From: Candidatus Mailhella excrementigallinarum
GTDB lineage: Bacteria; Desulfobacterota; Desulfovibrionia; Desulfovibrionales; Desulfovibrionaceae
Direction: 5' to 3'
Assembly: GCA_944324075.1 (NCBI GenBank)
Contig: CALUUZ010000003.1
Span: 1-64,000 of the forward strand
Length of the DNA stretch: 64,000 bases
In this document: piece after piece, positions 1 through 9,180 of the stretch
Layout: the number at the start of each line of letters is the position of its first letter
Position numbering within the stretch: the stretch's first letter is position 1
Position numbers and translations under genes: made by a program
Notes under the pieces: model-generated
Told to the model about the DNA's origin: nothing
The model's input: only the letters and a program-made list of their open reading frames with translations
Database searches by the model: none

Positions 1-2195
1 AGAAACAAAAAGACAAAAAAACATGTTCCGCACACTATCTCGTCAAGAATGACCAGGCTCCGCCTGGTCGCCTGACGCAGAATGCGTGCGGTCTCCATCA
101 TTTCCACCATAAAGGTGCTCTGCCCCTGTGCCAGATTATCCGATGCCCCCACGCGTGAAAATACTCGATCCACAAGACCGATATGGGCTTCCCCCGCGGG
201 CACGAACGACCCCATCTGGGCAAGGATGCAGATAATGGCTGTCTGACGCAGCACAGTGGATTTGCCAGCCATATTCGGCCCGGTGATAAGCAGCAGACGC
301 CGCTCATCATCCATATGCAGATCATTTGGAATGAAGGAAGAACGTCCGGTCACGGCTTCCACTACAGGATGCCGCCCTTCCCGGATGCGGATTTCGCCAT
401 TCTCATGCAGAACCGGACGGCACCAGTCGAGACGGACCGCGCTTTCTCCCAGAGACTGCCAGTAGTCCACCCAGGCAAGGAGATCCCCCATGAACAGGAG
501 GCGTTCGCGCGCCTCCCCAATCTTGCTCCTCAGCTCCTGATACAAACGGTATTCAAGGCTCTTGCGCGATTCAGCGGCGGAAAGCAGTTTTTCTTCCAGT
601 TCCTTGAGTTCCGGCGTGGTGAAACGTTCCGCGTTGGCAAGGCTCTGGCGGCGCTCGAAACGCTCAGGGAGCTGACTCTGACGGGAACGGCTGAGTTCAA
701 AATAGTAGCCGAACACCCGGTTATATCCCATTTTCATCTTGGGCTGACCGCAGGCCTGCTGTTCCGCAGCAAGAAGAGCCTGAAGCCGGCTTTCGCCATG
801 TTCGACCAGTTCCAGCAGTTCGTCCAGTTCGGCATTGAATCCGGACCGGAACAGACCACCGTCGGTAATCTGCAAAGGAGGCTCATCCACCAGCGCCTTT
901 TCCAGCAGATCCGCAAGATCATCCATCCCGTCCCAGCGGCGGATCAGACGGAACAGGGCAGGAGGCAGAAAATCCCCGCGCGCCTCTTCGGCGCTGGGCA
1001 GCTCGGGAGAATCTTCCATGCACAACACTGCCTTTTTCACGGCAGGCAGGGCATTCAGACTGTCACGCAGAGCGGCGAGATCCCGCGGCTGACAGCGGTT
1101 CAGAAAAATGCGTGTGGAAAGGCGCTCCATATCATGCACGCCGTCCAGCGCCCGCCGCAGTTCCTCGCGCATGACCGGCTTTTCCGCCATATGGGCGACC
1201 ACAGCCTGCGTTTCGGCAATGGGAGTCAGTTCCCGCCAGGGATAACGCAGTCTTTCCTCCATAAGTCTGCCGCCCATGGGCGTACGGGTCTGATCCAGAA
1301 CCTGCCACAGAGTCCCCACGCCCTTGCGTCCGTCAAGGCGGCGAAACAGTTCAAGGTTACGCTCCGTAATTTCATCCAGCACCATGAAACGCCCCATATC
1401 CAGCGGATGAAAGGGAGCAAGATGGCCGGAATCCTGTTTCTGTGTCTGTTCCAGATAGGCGACAAGCGCACCGCAGGCCTGCGCAAGCTCAGGCCGCTTA
1501 TCCAGCCCCAGCGCCCCCGCCTCAACCACTCCCTGAGCCTTGAGCACGCGGGTCAGTGCCTTTTTCAGTTCAAAATGGCTTTGCCATGGCACACGAACGA
1601 CCTGAACACCGGTTTGGAGGCCAAGATGCGCGGGTGCCTTTGCCTGTTCGGCAAGAAGCAGTTCCCGAGGCGCAAGCTTGAACACCCATTGCCACAGCTC
1701 AGGCTCGCGGGAAGACTGAAGTCCGGACCATGCCCCGGTGGAAACATCCATCCATGCAAAGCCGCCCGCTCCACGCTCCTCGTTCCAGAATACCGCGCCG
1801 AGGTAATTATGAGACTTCGCCACCAGGTTCGCATCTTCCAGGGTGGTACCCGCCGTCACAACGCGGGTCACTGCCCGTTTGACAAGGCCCTTGGCCGTAC
1901 GGGGGTCCTCTACCTGATCACATACGGCGATTTTGTATCCTTTTTCCACCAGCTGACTGATATAAGCTTCCGCCGCATGCCAGGGGACGCCGCACATGGG
2001 GATGCAGTCCTCTCCACTGCGGTTGCGGCTGGTCAGGGTGAGCTGCAGCTCGCGGGACGCCACCTCGGCATCCTCGAAAAACATCTCGTAAAAATCCCCC
2101 ATGCGATAGAACAGCAGAGCGTCAGGATATTCAGCCTTAACCTTGAGATATTGTTCATACATGGGTGTCAGTCTGGGCTGATCAGCCTTTTCCAT
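1..2195 (-). CDS. mutS: DNA mismatch repair protein MutS (3' end outside window)
   Basis: MutS recognises mismatched DNA as a dimer with an ATPase domain. Translating the minus strand from the ATG at 2195 gives the typical N-terminal mismatch-binding domain (LTPMYEQYLKVKAEYPDA, then the FYRMGDFYEMF signature with the mismatch-stacking Phe near residue 35), and at the other end the ATPase Walker A TGPNMAGKST (around 250-280) and LVILDEI of Walker B. About 731 codons are inside the window, against roughly 850-900 in the family. Odd: the invariant GRGTSTFDG motif that should follow LDEI reads VCGTCFFVF at positions 4-40, with changes mostly toward T, so the last bases are probably sequence error at a contig end. 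A terminator separates it from the upstream lapA gene. Confidence 0.95.
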   Translation of the reverse strand, partial: MEKADQPRLTPMYEQYLKVKAEYPDALLFYRMGDFYEMFFEDAEVASRELQLTLTSRNRSGEDCIPMCGVPWHAAEAYISQLVEKGYKIAVCDQVEDPRTAKGLVKRAVTRVVTAGTTLEDANLVAKSHNYLGAVFWNEERGAGGFAWMDVSTGAWSGLQSSREPELWQWVFKLAPRELLLAEQAKAPAHLGLQTGVQVVRVPWQSHFELKKALTRVLKAQGVVEAGALGLDKRPELAQACGALVAYLEQTQKQDSGHLAPFHPLDMGRFMVLDEITERNLELFRRLDGRKGVGTLWQVLDQTRTPMGGRLMEERLRYPWRELTPIAETQAVVAHMAEKPVMREELRRALDGVHDMERLSTRIFLNRCQPRDLAALRDSLNALPAVKKAVLCMEDSPELPSAEEARGDFLPPALFRLIRRWDGMDDLADLLEKALVDEPPLQITDGGLFRSGFNAELDELLELVEHGESRLQALLAAEQQACGQPKMKMGYNRVFGYYFELSRSRQSQLPERFERRQSLANAERFTTPELKELEEKLLSAAESRKSLEYRLYQELRSKIGEARERLLFMGDLLAWVDYWQSLGESAVRLDWCRPVLHENGEIRIREGRHPVVEAVTGRSSFIPNDLHMDDERRLLLITGPNMAGKSTVLRQTAIICILAQMGSFVPAGEAHIGLVDRVFSRVGASDNLAQGQSTFMVEMMETARILRQATRRSLVILDEIVCGTCFFVFLF

Positions 2196-2280
2196 GGGGG
2201 GTCTCCGAAAAAACTGTTTAATGACAGTGAGTCCGCAGAAAACGTTCTCCCTTCCCGCACGAAACCGGCAAGGCGCTTGT

Positions 2281-2325
2281 AAAAAAAGACTGCAAGGACA
2301 CGCGGGAAAGCATACCCTTGCAATC
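2281..2325 (-). terminator. Rho-independent terminator after lapA
   Basis: On the minus strand a 10-bp stem (2316-2325 with 2288-2297, one G-U pair, 18-nt loop) is followed directly by seven T residues (2287-2281). It lies downstream of the HIT-lapA pair and upstream of mutS. The rest of the 2196-2568 gap shows no convincing gene. Confidence 0.75.
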
Positions 2326-2568
2326 TTTCTCAGCCCTTGAAGGGGAACTCAGATAATTTTAAATCTGAGGCGTTCTGGAAAAACTCCTGCCGGAACGGAA
2401 CAACATACTGTTTCTGAACACAGTCGAAACCGCGCCTTTCCTGAGAAAGCTCCCACCGGAGCAGGTCTGTCCCTTCCTGACACATGCAGATACAGACGGC
2501 GGAAATTAATGCCGCCATGACGGAACATCGACTCCTGTCCGGGTAATCCATCTCAAGAGAAAGGCACG

Positions 2569-2985
2569 CTAGTCCAAGGAATCAAGGGAAGACGCGCCCG
2601 CCTGAGCCGCACGACGCTCGGCGGCTTCAAGCGAGGCCTGGAGTTCGGCCTTTTCCGCAAGGAGCTTTTCCTTTTCGGACGCAGCAGCTTCCTGCGCGGC
2701 CTTCAACTGCTTTTCCAGCGACGTAATGCGCCGGCGGGCTCCCGCAAGGCAACCTGTCGCAGTCATGCGATCCCACATGAGCATGAGCAGCACCATGAGC
2801 GCGCCCAGTGCAAAACAAATCAGCATGAGCGAATACAACGGCATGGGTATGGATTCCATAGGCGTCAGGAAAAGCAGATCAAGACGCAGCACCACAGGGT
2901 CGGAGAAAGACCCCTGGTTCTGCACAAAGAACATCATGACGAAAAAGAAGACCAATACCAGCAGGAATACCTTGATATAGCGCAT
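2569..2985 (-). CDS. LapA-domain (DUF1049) inner-membrane protein
   Basis: 138 residues. MRYIKVFLLVLVFFFVMMFFVQN is an N-terminal membrane segment with the FxxQN signature usual in the LapA/YciS family, followed by a second membrane segment (MPLYSLMLICFALGALMVLLMLMW, about 55-78) and a C-terminal coiled coil rich in Lys/Glu/Ala (about 90-130). In other bacteria LapA works with LapB in lipopolysaccharide assembly; whether this protein does so here is inference. The start at 2985 follows AAGGAG with good spacing. It is 29 bases downstream of the HIT gene and probably co-transcribed with it. Confidence 0.8.
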   Translation of the reverse strand: MRYIKVFLLVLVFFFVMMFFVQNQGSFSDPVVLRLDLLFLTPMESIPMPLYSLMLICFALGALMVLLMLMWDRMTATGCLAGARRRITSLEKQLKAAQEAAASEKEKLLAEKAELQASLEAAERRAAQAGASSLDSLD

Positions 2986-3014
2986 TTCCACTCCTTTCTG
3001 TGCCCCTGGGGGCA

Positions 3015-3542
3015 TCACTCAATCCGCCCGGGGGCGCTCCCCAGCCGTTTGAACACGGGATACAGCCGCTCCCGCGTTCTTTCCAGATGTTCGGGAATGA
3101 CCCGCACGTCATCCAATACAGCCATAAACGAAGAATCGCCGTTCCAGCGAGGAACGACATGCATGTGCACATGCTCCCGGATCCCCGCGCCGGCCGCTTC
3201 CCCGAGGTTGAGCCCCACATTAATCCCCTGGGGACGGCAGAACTCGCGCAACGCACGACAGGAAAGCTGAACCAGCGCCATCATTTCCGCGCTTTCTTCG
3301 GCGTCAAGTTCGGTGATGTCCGGCACATGCCTCAGGGGAATAATCATCAGATGCCCCGCCGCGTACGGGTAACGGTTGAGCATCACGAACAGCCTGCGGC
3401 CGCGCCAGACGACAAGGCGCCGGCGATCCTCCGCATCCCGTTCCGGCCCGGGGGCCATTTCGGAAAGGCAGAACGCGCAATCGCCGGATTTGGGTCCGAG
3501 AATGTACTCGATACGCCAGGGAGCCCATATGTCCTTTGCCAT
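3015..3542 (-). CDS. HIT-family nucleotide hydrolase/transferase
   Basis: 175 residues. The histidine triad HVHMHVVPRW is visible near residue 120; in this family the central His is the nucleophile in hydrolysis or transfer at the alpha-phosphate of nucleotides (for example diadenosine polyphosphates). An N-terminal WRIEYI segment and CAFC pair match the subgroup resembling AP4A phosphorylase/FHIT seen in many Deltaproteobacteria. The start at 3542 is preceded by GAAGGGG; upstream in-frame starts have no ribosome site. Substrate cannot be read from the sequence. Together with lapA it forms a short operon. Confidence 0.88.
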   Translation of the reverse strand: MAKDIWAPWRIEYILGPKSGDCAFCLSEMAPGPERDAEDRRRLVVWRGRRLFVMLNRYPYAAGHLMIIPLRHVPDITELDAEESAEMMALVQLSCRALREFCRPQGINVGLNLGEAAGAGIREHVHMHVVPRWNGDSSFMAVLDDVRVIPEHLERTRERLYPVFKRLGSAPGRIE

Positions 3543-3886
3543 CCGCACCCCTTCAGTAAAAGCATGCAGCTTCGTTTCCCCCGCACGTCGGACCGCTGTA
3601 AGGCCAACGCCGACGGCATCTCCTCTCCTAACATGACCGGGGGTGAGGCGGCAAGCAGCAGAAGGTCCGCCTCCGTTTTTTTTTGAAGGAGCTGTTCCTT
3701 GCGCCTCCACGACACCCTGTATCCGGAACTGACGTCTTCCTCATATTGAAACATCTGCCAGCCAGAACATCATATTCCGATCCTCAGACTTCATGCCCGA
3801 AGACGGACAGGCAAACTGCGTCCGCTCCTGTGTCGCGGCGGCGTCCCGCTCCACTCCGCTCCGGGACATTTCAAGGTGAAAACGTT

Positions 3887-6682
3887 CTAGAACTCCTCTT
3901 CTGTCCCGTTCATGTCAGGGTCTCCTGCCGTCAGATGAAAAATTTCCGCTGCTGCCAGCTCTCCGGCATAGCGCAGTTGAGCTTCGCGTCCTCCCACGTC
4001 GCCGTTCTGCCGGGCCATGAGCACTTCGTCCAGAATCCGTCCATAAACAGGTCCGGGCGCAAGTCCCATATTCCGCAGGTCGTCCCCGCTGATTTCAATG
4101 GCAATCAGACGTTCACGATAGACATAATGCGTCAGCTTCCTGCGCAGCTCCTCATCTTCCACCCTGGCCACAAGATACAGCAGTCCTTCCAGGGGAACAC
4201 GGCGCAACATACGGTGAAGCTCGCCGGGGCGGCCATTTTCCTTCTGCCAGGACAAGACGCGAGGCAAAGCATTCATAATTGCCATACGGGCGTCTTTCAG
4301 ACGCGCGGCCCGCTTTTCCGGCAGAGTCAGACGAGACAGCACATCTTCGAGTTCCTGTGCGGAACAGTTTCTGCACAGTGCAAGCAGGCACAGCGTCAGA
4401 GGATCGGGGTTCTCGTCCTGATACAGCCGTCTGTACCAGTCGAATACGTCAAGAGTCCTGCGCAGAAGCTCAGCTTTCCATGGCGGCATGTCCAGCTCGT
4501 GATGCACGGCTTCAAGAATGCCGAACTCCTGCATGCGGCTGAAGCAGCAGAACGGGTTCTCCTCCTCAAGCATGAGTTCCAGTTCATTGCATACACGCGC
4601 GCCGGAAAGACGTTCCATCAGTCCAAGCTCCAGAGCGTTGCGGATCAGGCGGTCGCACTGCGGTCCGATCCGGAACGCGTAACGCTGCTCGAAACGTACG
4701 GCCCGCAGCGCACGCGTGGGATCCTCTACAAAACTCAGAGCATGCAGCACCCTGATTCGTTTCCGGCGGATATCCTCCTGCCCGTCAAAAAAATCAACGA
4801 GCTGGCCAAAATGCTTGTCATCAAGCTGAACAGCCATGGCGTTGATCGTGAAATCCCGGCGATACAAATCCATCTTGATGGAGGACAGCTCAACGGTGGG
4901 CAACGCAGCCGGAGACGTATAATACTCCAGACGCGCCGTAGCCACATCCACGCGGAACTCCTCCTCTCCGGAGGCACCAGGATCAATGGAACGCAACGGA
5001 AAGAGCACCAGCGCCGTCATAAATTCCCGGTGTTCGCGCACCCGGCCTCCCAGCCTTCCGGCCAGATCCCGCGCGAAAGGAAGCGCACTGCCCTCTACAA
5101 CAAGATCCACATCCATATGCGGCCAGCGCCCCTTGCGGCGGGTCATGAGCATATCCCGCACAAAGCCGCCGACGACATACACACTGACTCCCCTCCCGGC
5201 GCCGAGTTCCCCGGCAAGCCTCAGCAAGGAAAGGCAGGGGCCGGGCAGAACACTTTTCATGAGTCCGGAGAGGCTGCGGGTGCGTTCTCTTTTCTGGCGC
5301 GGCTGCGGCAGGCGGATCTCGTCATCATCCATGAACAGGCGAATCAGATCGGTGCGGGTAACCACCCCGATCAGCGGCAGGCTTTTCAGCGTATCAGGGG
5401 CCTGACCGTCGGAGGACACGATCGCCCCATCCGCTCCCTTGTCCGCATCCACCACGGGAACCAGACGCTGGCGTGCGCCAACGATGATGTCCATGAGCAC
5501 CTGCAGCCCTGCCTGACGTGCCACAACCTGAAAGCTGCGCTGCATGTAGTCCGCTGCGCGTGCGGCCCCAAGCCCGTGGGAAAGAGCCTTGACCGTAAGC
5601 TGGTATTCCAGCAGTCCTGTGCAGCAACCGGCGGAGTCAAGCACGGGCACGGCCTTAAGACCATAGCGGGCCATGAGGGAATCCGCCTGTTCCAGCGTAC
5701 CGCTTTCCCTGATCCCGATCGCAGGCGATGACATCAGCATGGAAGCTGTCCGCACCGGACTGGCCTGAATGGAAACCAGGGCAAGAATGGCGTCACGCAG
5801 TTCGGGAAGGCTTTTATCCCGCACTGAAGCGGAAGCCGCGTACCGATGTCCGCCGCCCCCGAGCTGCGCGCACACCTTTCCCACATCAAGACTTTCCTCC
5901 TGACTTCGGGCCACTACCTGCACCATATCTTCCATCGCGCCCAGGGCGAAAAACACCCTGCAGGGCTGCATATCCATGAAACGAGGGGCCAGGGCGGCAA
6001 AATCACTCATATAGTGATCCATGCGGGCGCAGGCCAGAGCCAGGGGCACGCCGCCCAGGTCGTGCAGCTCCGCACTTTCCAGCAGATCATTGAGAGTCTT
6101 CAGCTGTTCCTTCGTCAAATCGTGCCGGACCAGCCCCGCAATCAGAGCGAGATCCATGCCCTGTCCCAGCAACCAGGATGCGGCGTCAAAATCCTCCGGC
6201 GTGGTTGAGACATAGGTGAATGCGCCGGTATCGCCATAAATGCCAAGACCAAGCAGCGACGCCTCCTCGCAACGCAGAGGAATGCCCTTCTCCCGCAAAA
6301 AACGGGTCAGCAGCGTGCAGGTGGAGCCCAGCATCTCGATATGCTCCACCTGCGCCCGGATGCTCTCCTCACCACAGGGGTGATGATCCCATACATGGAT
6401 TTCCACATCCGGACGCTCCAGGAGGGAACGCACATGAGGAATGCGCTCGGCCTGACACGCATCCACGATAACCAGCCGTTCCACACGGGAAAGTTCGGCA
6501 TCTCTGGGCGGCACAAAGTCATACAGCCAGCGCAGGGCGTCCTCATAGAAACGCTGGAGAGACTTTTCCTGCGTGCCGGGGAAAATCAGCATGGCTCCCG
6601 GATACAGCAGGGACGCGCCAATCAGCGAGGCCAGAGCATCAAAATCAGCATTCTGATGACAGGTAATGGCGGTGACTTTCAT
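3887..6682 (-). CDS. DHH phosphoesterase-CBS-tRNA nucleotidyltransferase/poly(A) polymerase fusion
   Basis: 931 residues with three modules. Residues 1-320 are a DHH phosphoesterase (HQNADFDA near 9-16, DHHP at 99-102, DHHA1 GGGGHRYAA). Residues about 320-470 hold a CBS pair. From about 490 follows a class II tRNA nucleotidyltransferase head (VYVVGGFVRD, then DVDLVVEG with the metal-binding Asp pair, and a PolyA_pol RNA-binding C-terminus). Such fusions are known in Aquifex, cyanobacteria and Deltaproteobacteria, where the polymerase adds CCA or A to tRNA ends; the role of the DHH part is not settled. The start codon overlaps the stop of the Xer gene by four bases (ATGA), so the two are translationally coupled. 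Confidence 0.92.
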   Translation of the reverse strand: MKVTAITCHQNADFDALASLIGASLLYPGAMLIFPGTQEKSLQRFYEDALRWLYDFVPPRDAELSRVERLVIVDACQAERIPHVRSLLERPDVEIHVWDHHPCGEESIRAQVEHIEMLGSTCTLLTRFLREKGIPLRCEEASLLGLGIYGDTGAFTYVSTTPEDFDAASWLLGQGMDLALIAGLVRHDLTKEQLKTLNDLLESAELHDLGGVPLALACARMDHYMSDFAALAPRFMDMQPCRVFFALGAMEDMVQVVARSQEESLDVGKVCAQLGGGGHRYAASASVRDKSLPELRDAILALVSIQASPVRTASMLMSSPAIGIRESGTLEQADSLMARYGLKAVPVLDSAGCCTGLLEYQLTVKALSHGLGAARAADYMQRSFQVVARQAGLQVLMDIIVGARQRLVPVVDADKGADGAIVSSDGQAPDTLKSLPLIGVVTRTDLIRLFMDDDEIRLPQPRQKRERTRSLSGLMKSVLPGPCLSLLRLAGELGAGRGVSVYVVGGFVRDMLMTRRKGRWPHMDVDLVVEGSALPFARDLAGRLGGRVREHREFMTALVLFPLRSIDPGASGEEEFRVDVATARLEYYTSPAALPTVELSSIKMDLYRRDFTINAMAVQLDDKHFGQLVDFFDGQEDIRRKRIRVLHALSFVEDPTRALRAVRFEQRYAFRIGPQCDRLIRNALELGLMERLSGARVCNELELMLEEENPFCCFSRMQEFGILEAVHHELDMPPWKAELLRRTLDVFDWYRRLYQDENPDPLTLCLLALCRNCSAQELEDVLSRLTLPEKRAARLKDARMAIMNALPRVLSWQKENGRPGELHRMLRRVPLEGLLYLVARVEDEELRRKLTHYVYRERLIAIEISGDDLRNMGLAPGPVYGRILDEVLMARQNGDVGGREAQLRYAGELAAAEIFHLTAGDPDMNGTEEEF

Positions 6683-7707
6683 ATGTTTTCTCTTTCCGGG
6701 GCGGTTTTCCGCTCCTTTTTCATGCCGTCCGGCCTGACATCACAAGAGGAGTTACGGGGGTGGCAGCGGGCGAATACTTCGCGCAGATGACGCGCGCCGA
6801 TATGCGTGTACAGTTCCGTGGCGGCGAGATCGCTATGCCCCAACAGCATCTGTACAGTGCGCAGATCCGCCCCTCCTTCAAGCAGATGAGTGGCAAAACT
6901 GTGGCGCAGGGTATGCGGCGAAATATCTCTGGCAATCCCCGCGGCCAGAGCGTGTTTCCTGATGATTTTCCATATGGCCTGCCGGGTGAGCCCTTCACCC
7001 GAACGATTAAGAAAAAAGGCGTCAGCGCGGGGCGCAAAAAGGGGGCGACATTCCGCAAGATACAGGCGCAGCATGTCCACAGCGCGATCGTGCAGGGGAA
7101 CCAGGCGTTCCTTGCGCCCCTTGCCGAACACTCGTACCACGCCCCGCTGAAAATCCACATCCAGGGGTTTCAACCCTGTCACCTCCGAAACGCGCAATCC
7201 GGCAGCATACATGAGTTCCAGCATCGCCCGGTCGCGGCGGCCCAGCGGCGTACCCGGATCAGGCGCAGCCAGCAGGGCGCGGACTTCATCCACACTGAGC
7301 ACGTTGGGAAGCATCTGCGGCAGTTTCGGCCCGTCAAGCAGCGCGGCAGGATTGCCCCTGATCAGTTTTTCCTCCGCGCACCACCCCAGAAAACCGCGCA
7401 GGCTGGAAAGCCTGCGGGCCAGGGTACGGTGTCCGTCACCCCTGCGGCGCAGCCAGACAACGAACAGCAGCAGACTCTGTTCGTCAAGGGCCGGCACGGA
7501 AGCGTCATCCGCCGCCCCGCCGTTTTCAGGCCGGGCGGAACAGATTCCGCTTTTCTCACAGAACTCTCCAAGCGCACGCAGATCCTGTCGATAGGCATCC
7601 ACCGTGTGCGCGGACAACCCCCGCTCGGCCAGCAGCATGTCCAGCCAGCGGACGCCATGCGTCTGAAGCCATGCCTGATTGAAATCAAAGGAACACACAG
7701 CAGCCAT
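6679..7707 (-). CDS. Tyrosine recombinase XerC/XerD
   Basis: 342 residues. N-terminal SAM-like core-binding domain (about 15-110) and a C-terminal catalytic domain with all expected residues: Arg in AAGLRVSEV, Lys in GKGRKERLVPL, HTLRHSFATHLL (His-x-x-Arg), GHSDLAATELYTH with the second His and the nucleophilic Tyr. Family members resolve chromosome dimers at dif with FtsK. No dif-like site was recognised nearby. The start at 7707 has GGAGG four bases upstream. The C-terminus is slightly long for XerC/D and overlaps the next gene; I cannot tell XerC from XerD. Confidence 0.9.
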   Translation of the reverse strand: MAAVCSFDFNQAWLQTHGVRWLDMLLAERGLSAHTVDAYRQDLRALGEFCEKSGICSARPENGGAADDASVPALDEQSLLLFVVWLRRRGDGHRTLARRLSSLRGFLGWCAEEKLIRGNPAALLDGPKLPQMLPNVLSVDEVRALLAAPDPGTPLGRRDRAMLELMYAAGLRVSEVTGLKPLDVDFQRGVVRVFGKGRKERLVPLHDRAVDMLRLYLAECRPLFAPRADAFFLNRSGEGLTRQAIWKIIRKHALAAGIARDISPHTLRHSFATHLLEGGADLRTVQMLLGHSDLAATELYTHIGARHLREVFARCHPRNSSCDVRPDGMKKERKTAPERENI

Positions 7708-7818
7708 GGGGCCTCCGTATCATATTGGCGTGCATTTCAAAGTTGCTTCAAAACAACATGCGCATAACGTCGGGCAGAACGGGAGCCCGCCAAGGCGGAC
7801 GGACGGAAAGCAGTCTCG

Positions 7819-9180
7819 TCAAACCTCTGTTTCAGCCCCATGCTCCACCTTCTTTCTCTCCTCCATTTCCCTGCGCTTGCGCCACAACGTCACACTGTTG
7901 ATACCCAGCATTTCGGCGGCCCGTTCCATACTGACCCCCATACCCAGGACCCGGCGGATATGGGCTTCCTCCACCTCGCGCAACGTCGGAAAACGCAGGC
8001 TGCCGCCTTCTCCGGCCAGTGCCTCGGACAGCGCCGCCGGCAGATCGCCCGTCTTCACCTCGCGTCCGGCGGCAAGTACAGCCGCCCGTTCCATGGCATT
8101 CCGCAGTTCCCGCACATTGCCCGGCCATTCATACAGACACAGTCTGGACAGGATTTCCTCCGACAGGCGCGGCTCCTCCGTCAGGCCGTTGCGCAACGCG
8201 GCCTCCTGCAGAAAACGCCGGGCAAGGAAAGGAATATCTTCGCGCCGTTCACGCAAGGGAGGAATACGGCATTCAAATACATTCAGACGGTAATAAAGAT
8301 CTTCGCGGAACTCTCTCCGCTCCACCGAAGCCGCCAGGTTTCTGTTGGTCGCGGCGATAACGCGCACATCAAGCCGCCTCGCCTGGCTGGAGCCGACCCT
8401 CTCCACGGTTCTGTCTTCCAGAAACTGCAGCAGCCGGGCCTGCGAAGATGCAGAAAGCTCGCCGATTTCGTCAAGAAACAGCGTTCCGCCTTCCGCCTGT
8501 TCAAACTTGCCGGGCTTGTCCCTGACCGCCCCGGTAAATGCGCCGCGGACGTGTCCAAACACTTCGGATTCAAACAACGTATCCGCCAGAGATGAACACG
8601 TCACGCCAACAAAAGGTCCGCCCGCGCGCGCCGACAGGTCATGAATGGTTCGTGCCAAAGCCGTCTTGCCCGCCCCCGTCTCACCGGAAAGCAACACTGT
8701 CGCCTCACTGGGAGCCAGACGCTCCACCATGGAGCGAAGTTCCAGCGCCGCCGGAGAACTCAATCCGGAAAAATACGAGGACGAGCGCAGCGACTCGTTT
8801 TCCTTCCTCAAACCAACGATCTGGGAAACTTTATCCAGAAGATGCTCAAGCTGCTCCGCGTCAAAGGGCTTGGGCAGATAATCCCACGCTCCCGCCCGGA
8901 TTGCGGAAACAGCATTGTCGAACGCGGCGAAAGCCGTCATGACCACACAGATCAGTTCCGGCCTGATCCGCCTGGCCTCGCTCACGAGTTCCACCCCGGA
9001 CATGCCTTCCATGCGCAGGTCCGTCAGAAGAAAGTCGAATTCTCCGCGCTCAAGTTCACGCAGGGCCTGTTCTCCGGAACCTGCGCCCGCAGCCCTGTGC
9101 CCGAGGGCTTTCACCGTCATGCACAGGGTCTTGACGATGGAGTCGTCATCATCCGCAATCAACACGTTGAGCCGCGTCAT
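7819..9180 (-). CDS. Sigma-54-dependent response regulator (NtrC/AtoC type)
   Basis: 453 residues. Receiver domain 1-120 (LIADDDDSIVK, phospho-acceptor Asp in LLTDLRMEG, Lys in YLPKPFDAEQ), AAA+ domain about 145-375 with Walker A GETGAGKT, the sigma-54 contacting GAFTGA loop and GGTLFLDEIGEL Walker B, and a Fis-type helix-turn-helix at the C-terminus (AAEMLGINSVTLWRKRREM). It activates sigma-54 promoters by ATP hydrolysis. The start at 9180 follows AGGAGG and lies inside the 3' end of the histidine kinase gene, overlapping by 32 bases. It is the presumed partner of that kinase and may act on the sigma-54 promoter at 11784. Confidence 0.95.
   Translation of the reverse strand: MTRLNVLIADDDDSIVKTLCMTVKALGHRAAGAGSGEQALRELERGEFDFLLTDLRMEGMSGVELVSEARRIRPELICVVMTAFAAFDNAVSAIRAGAWDYLPKPFDAEQLEHLLDKVSQIVGLRKENESLRSSSYFSGLSSPAALELRSMVERLAPSEATVLLSGETGAGKTALARTIHDLSARAGGPFVGVTCSSLADTLFESEVFGHVRGAFTGAVRDKPGKFEQAEGGTLFLDEIGELSASSQARLLQFLEDRTVERVGSSQARRLDVRVIAATNRNLAASVERREFREDLYYRLNVFECRIPPLRERREDIPFLARRFLQEAALRNGLTEEPRLSEEILSRLCLYEWPGNVRELRNAMERAAVLAAGREVKTGDLPAALSEALAGEGGSLRFPTLREVEEAHIRRVLGMGVSMERAAEMLGINSVTLWRKRREMEERKKVEHGAETEV

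Noticed and set aside
183..2282. Long plus-strand open frame of 699 codons
   Set aside because: It lies opposite mutS, whose motifs are unmistakable on the minus strand; the plus-strand product has no family features and results from GC-rich codon bias.
2330..2551. Minus-strand open frame of 73 codons between lapA and mutS
   Set aside because: Lacks a ribosome site and protein-like features; it lies in the leader between the lapA gene and its terminator.
3683..5731. Long plus-strand open frame of 682 codons
   Set aside because: Antisense of the DHH-CBS-nucleotidyltransferase gene; no recognisable protein.
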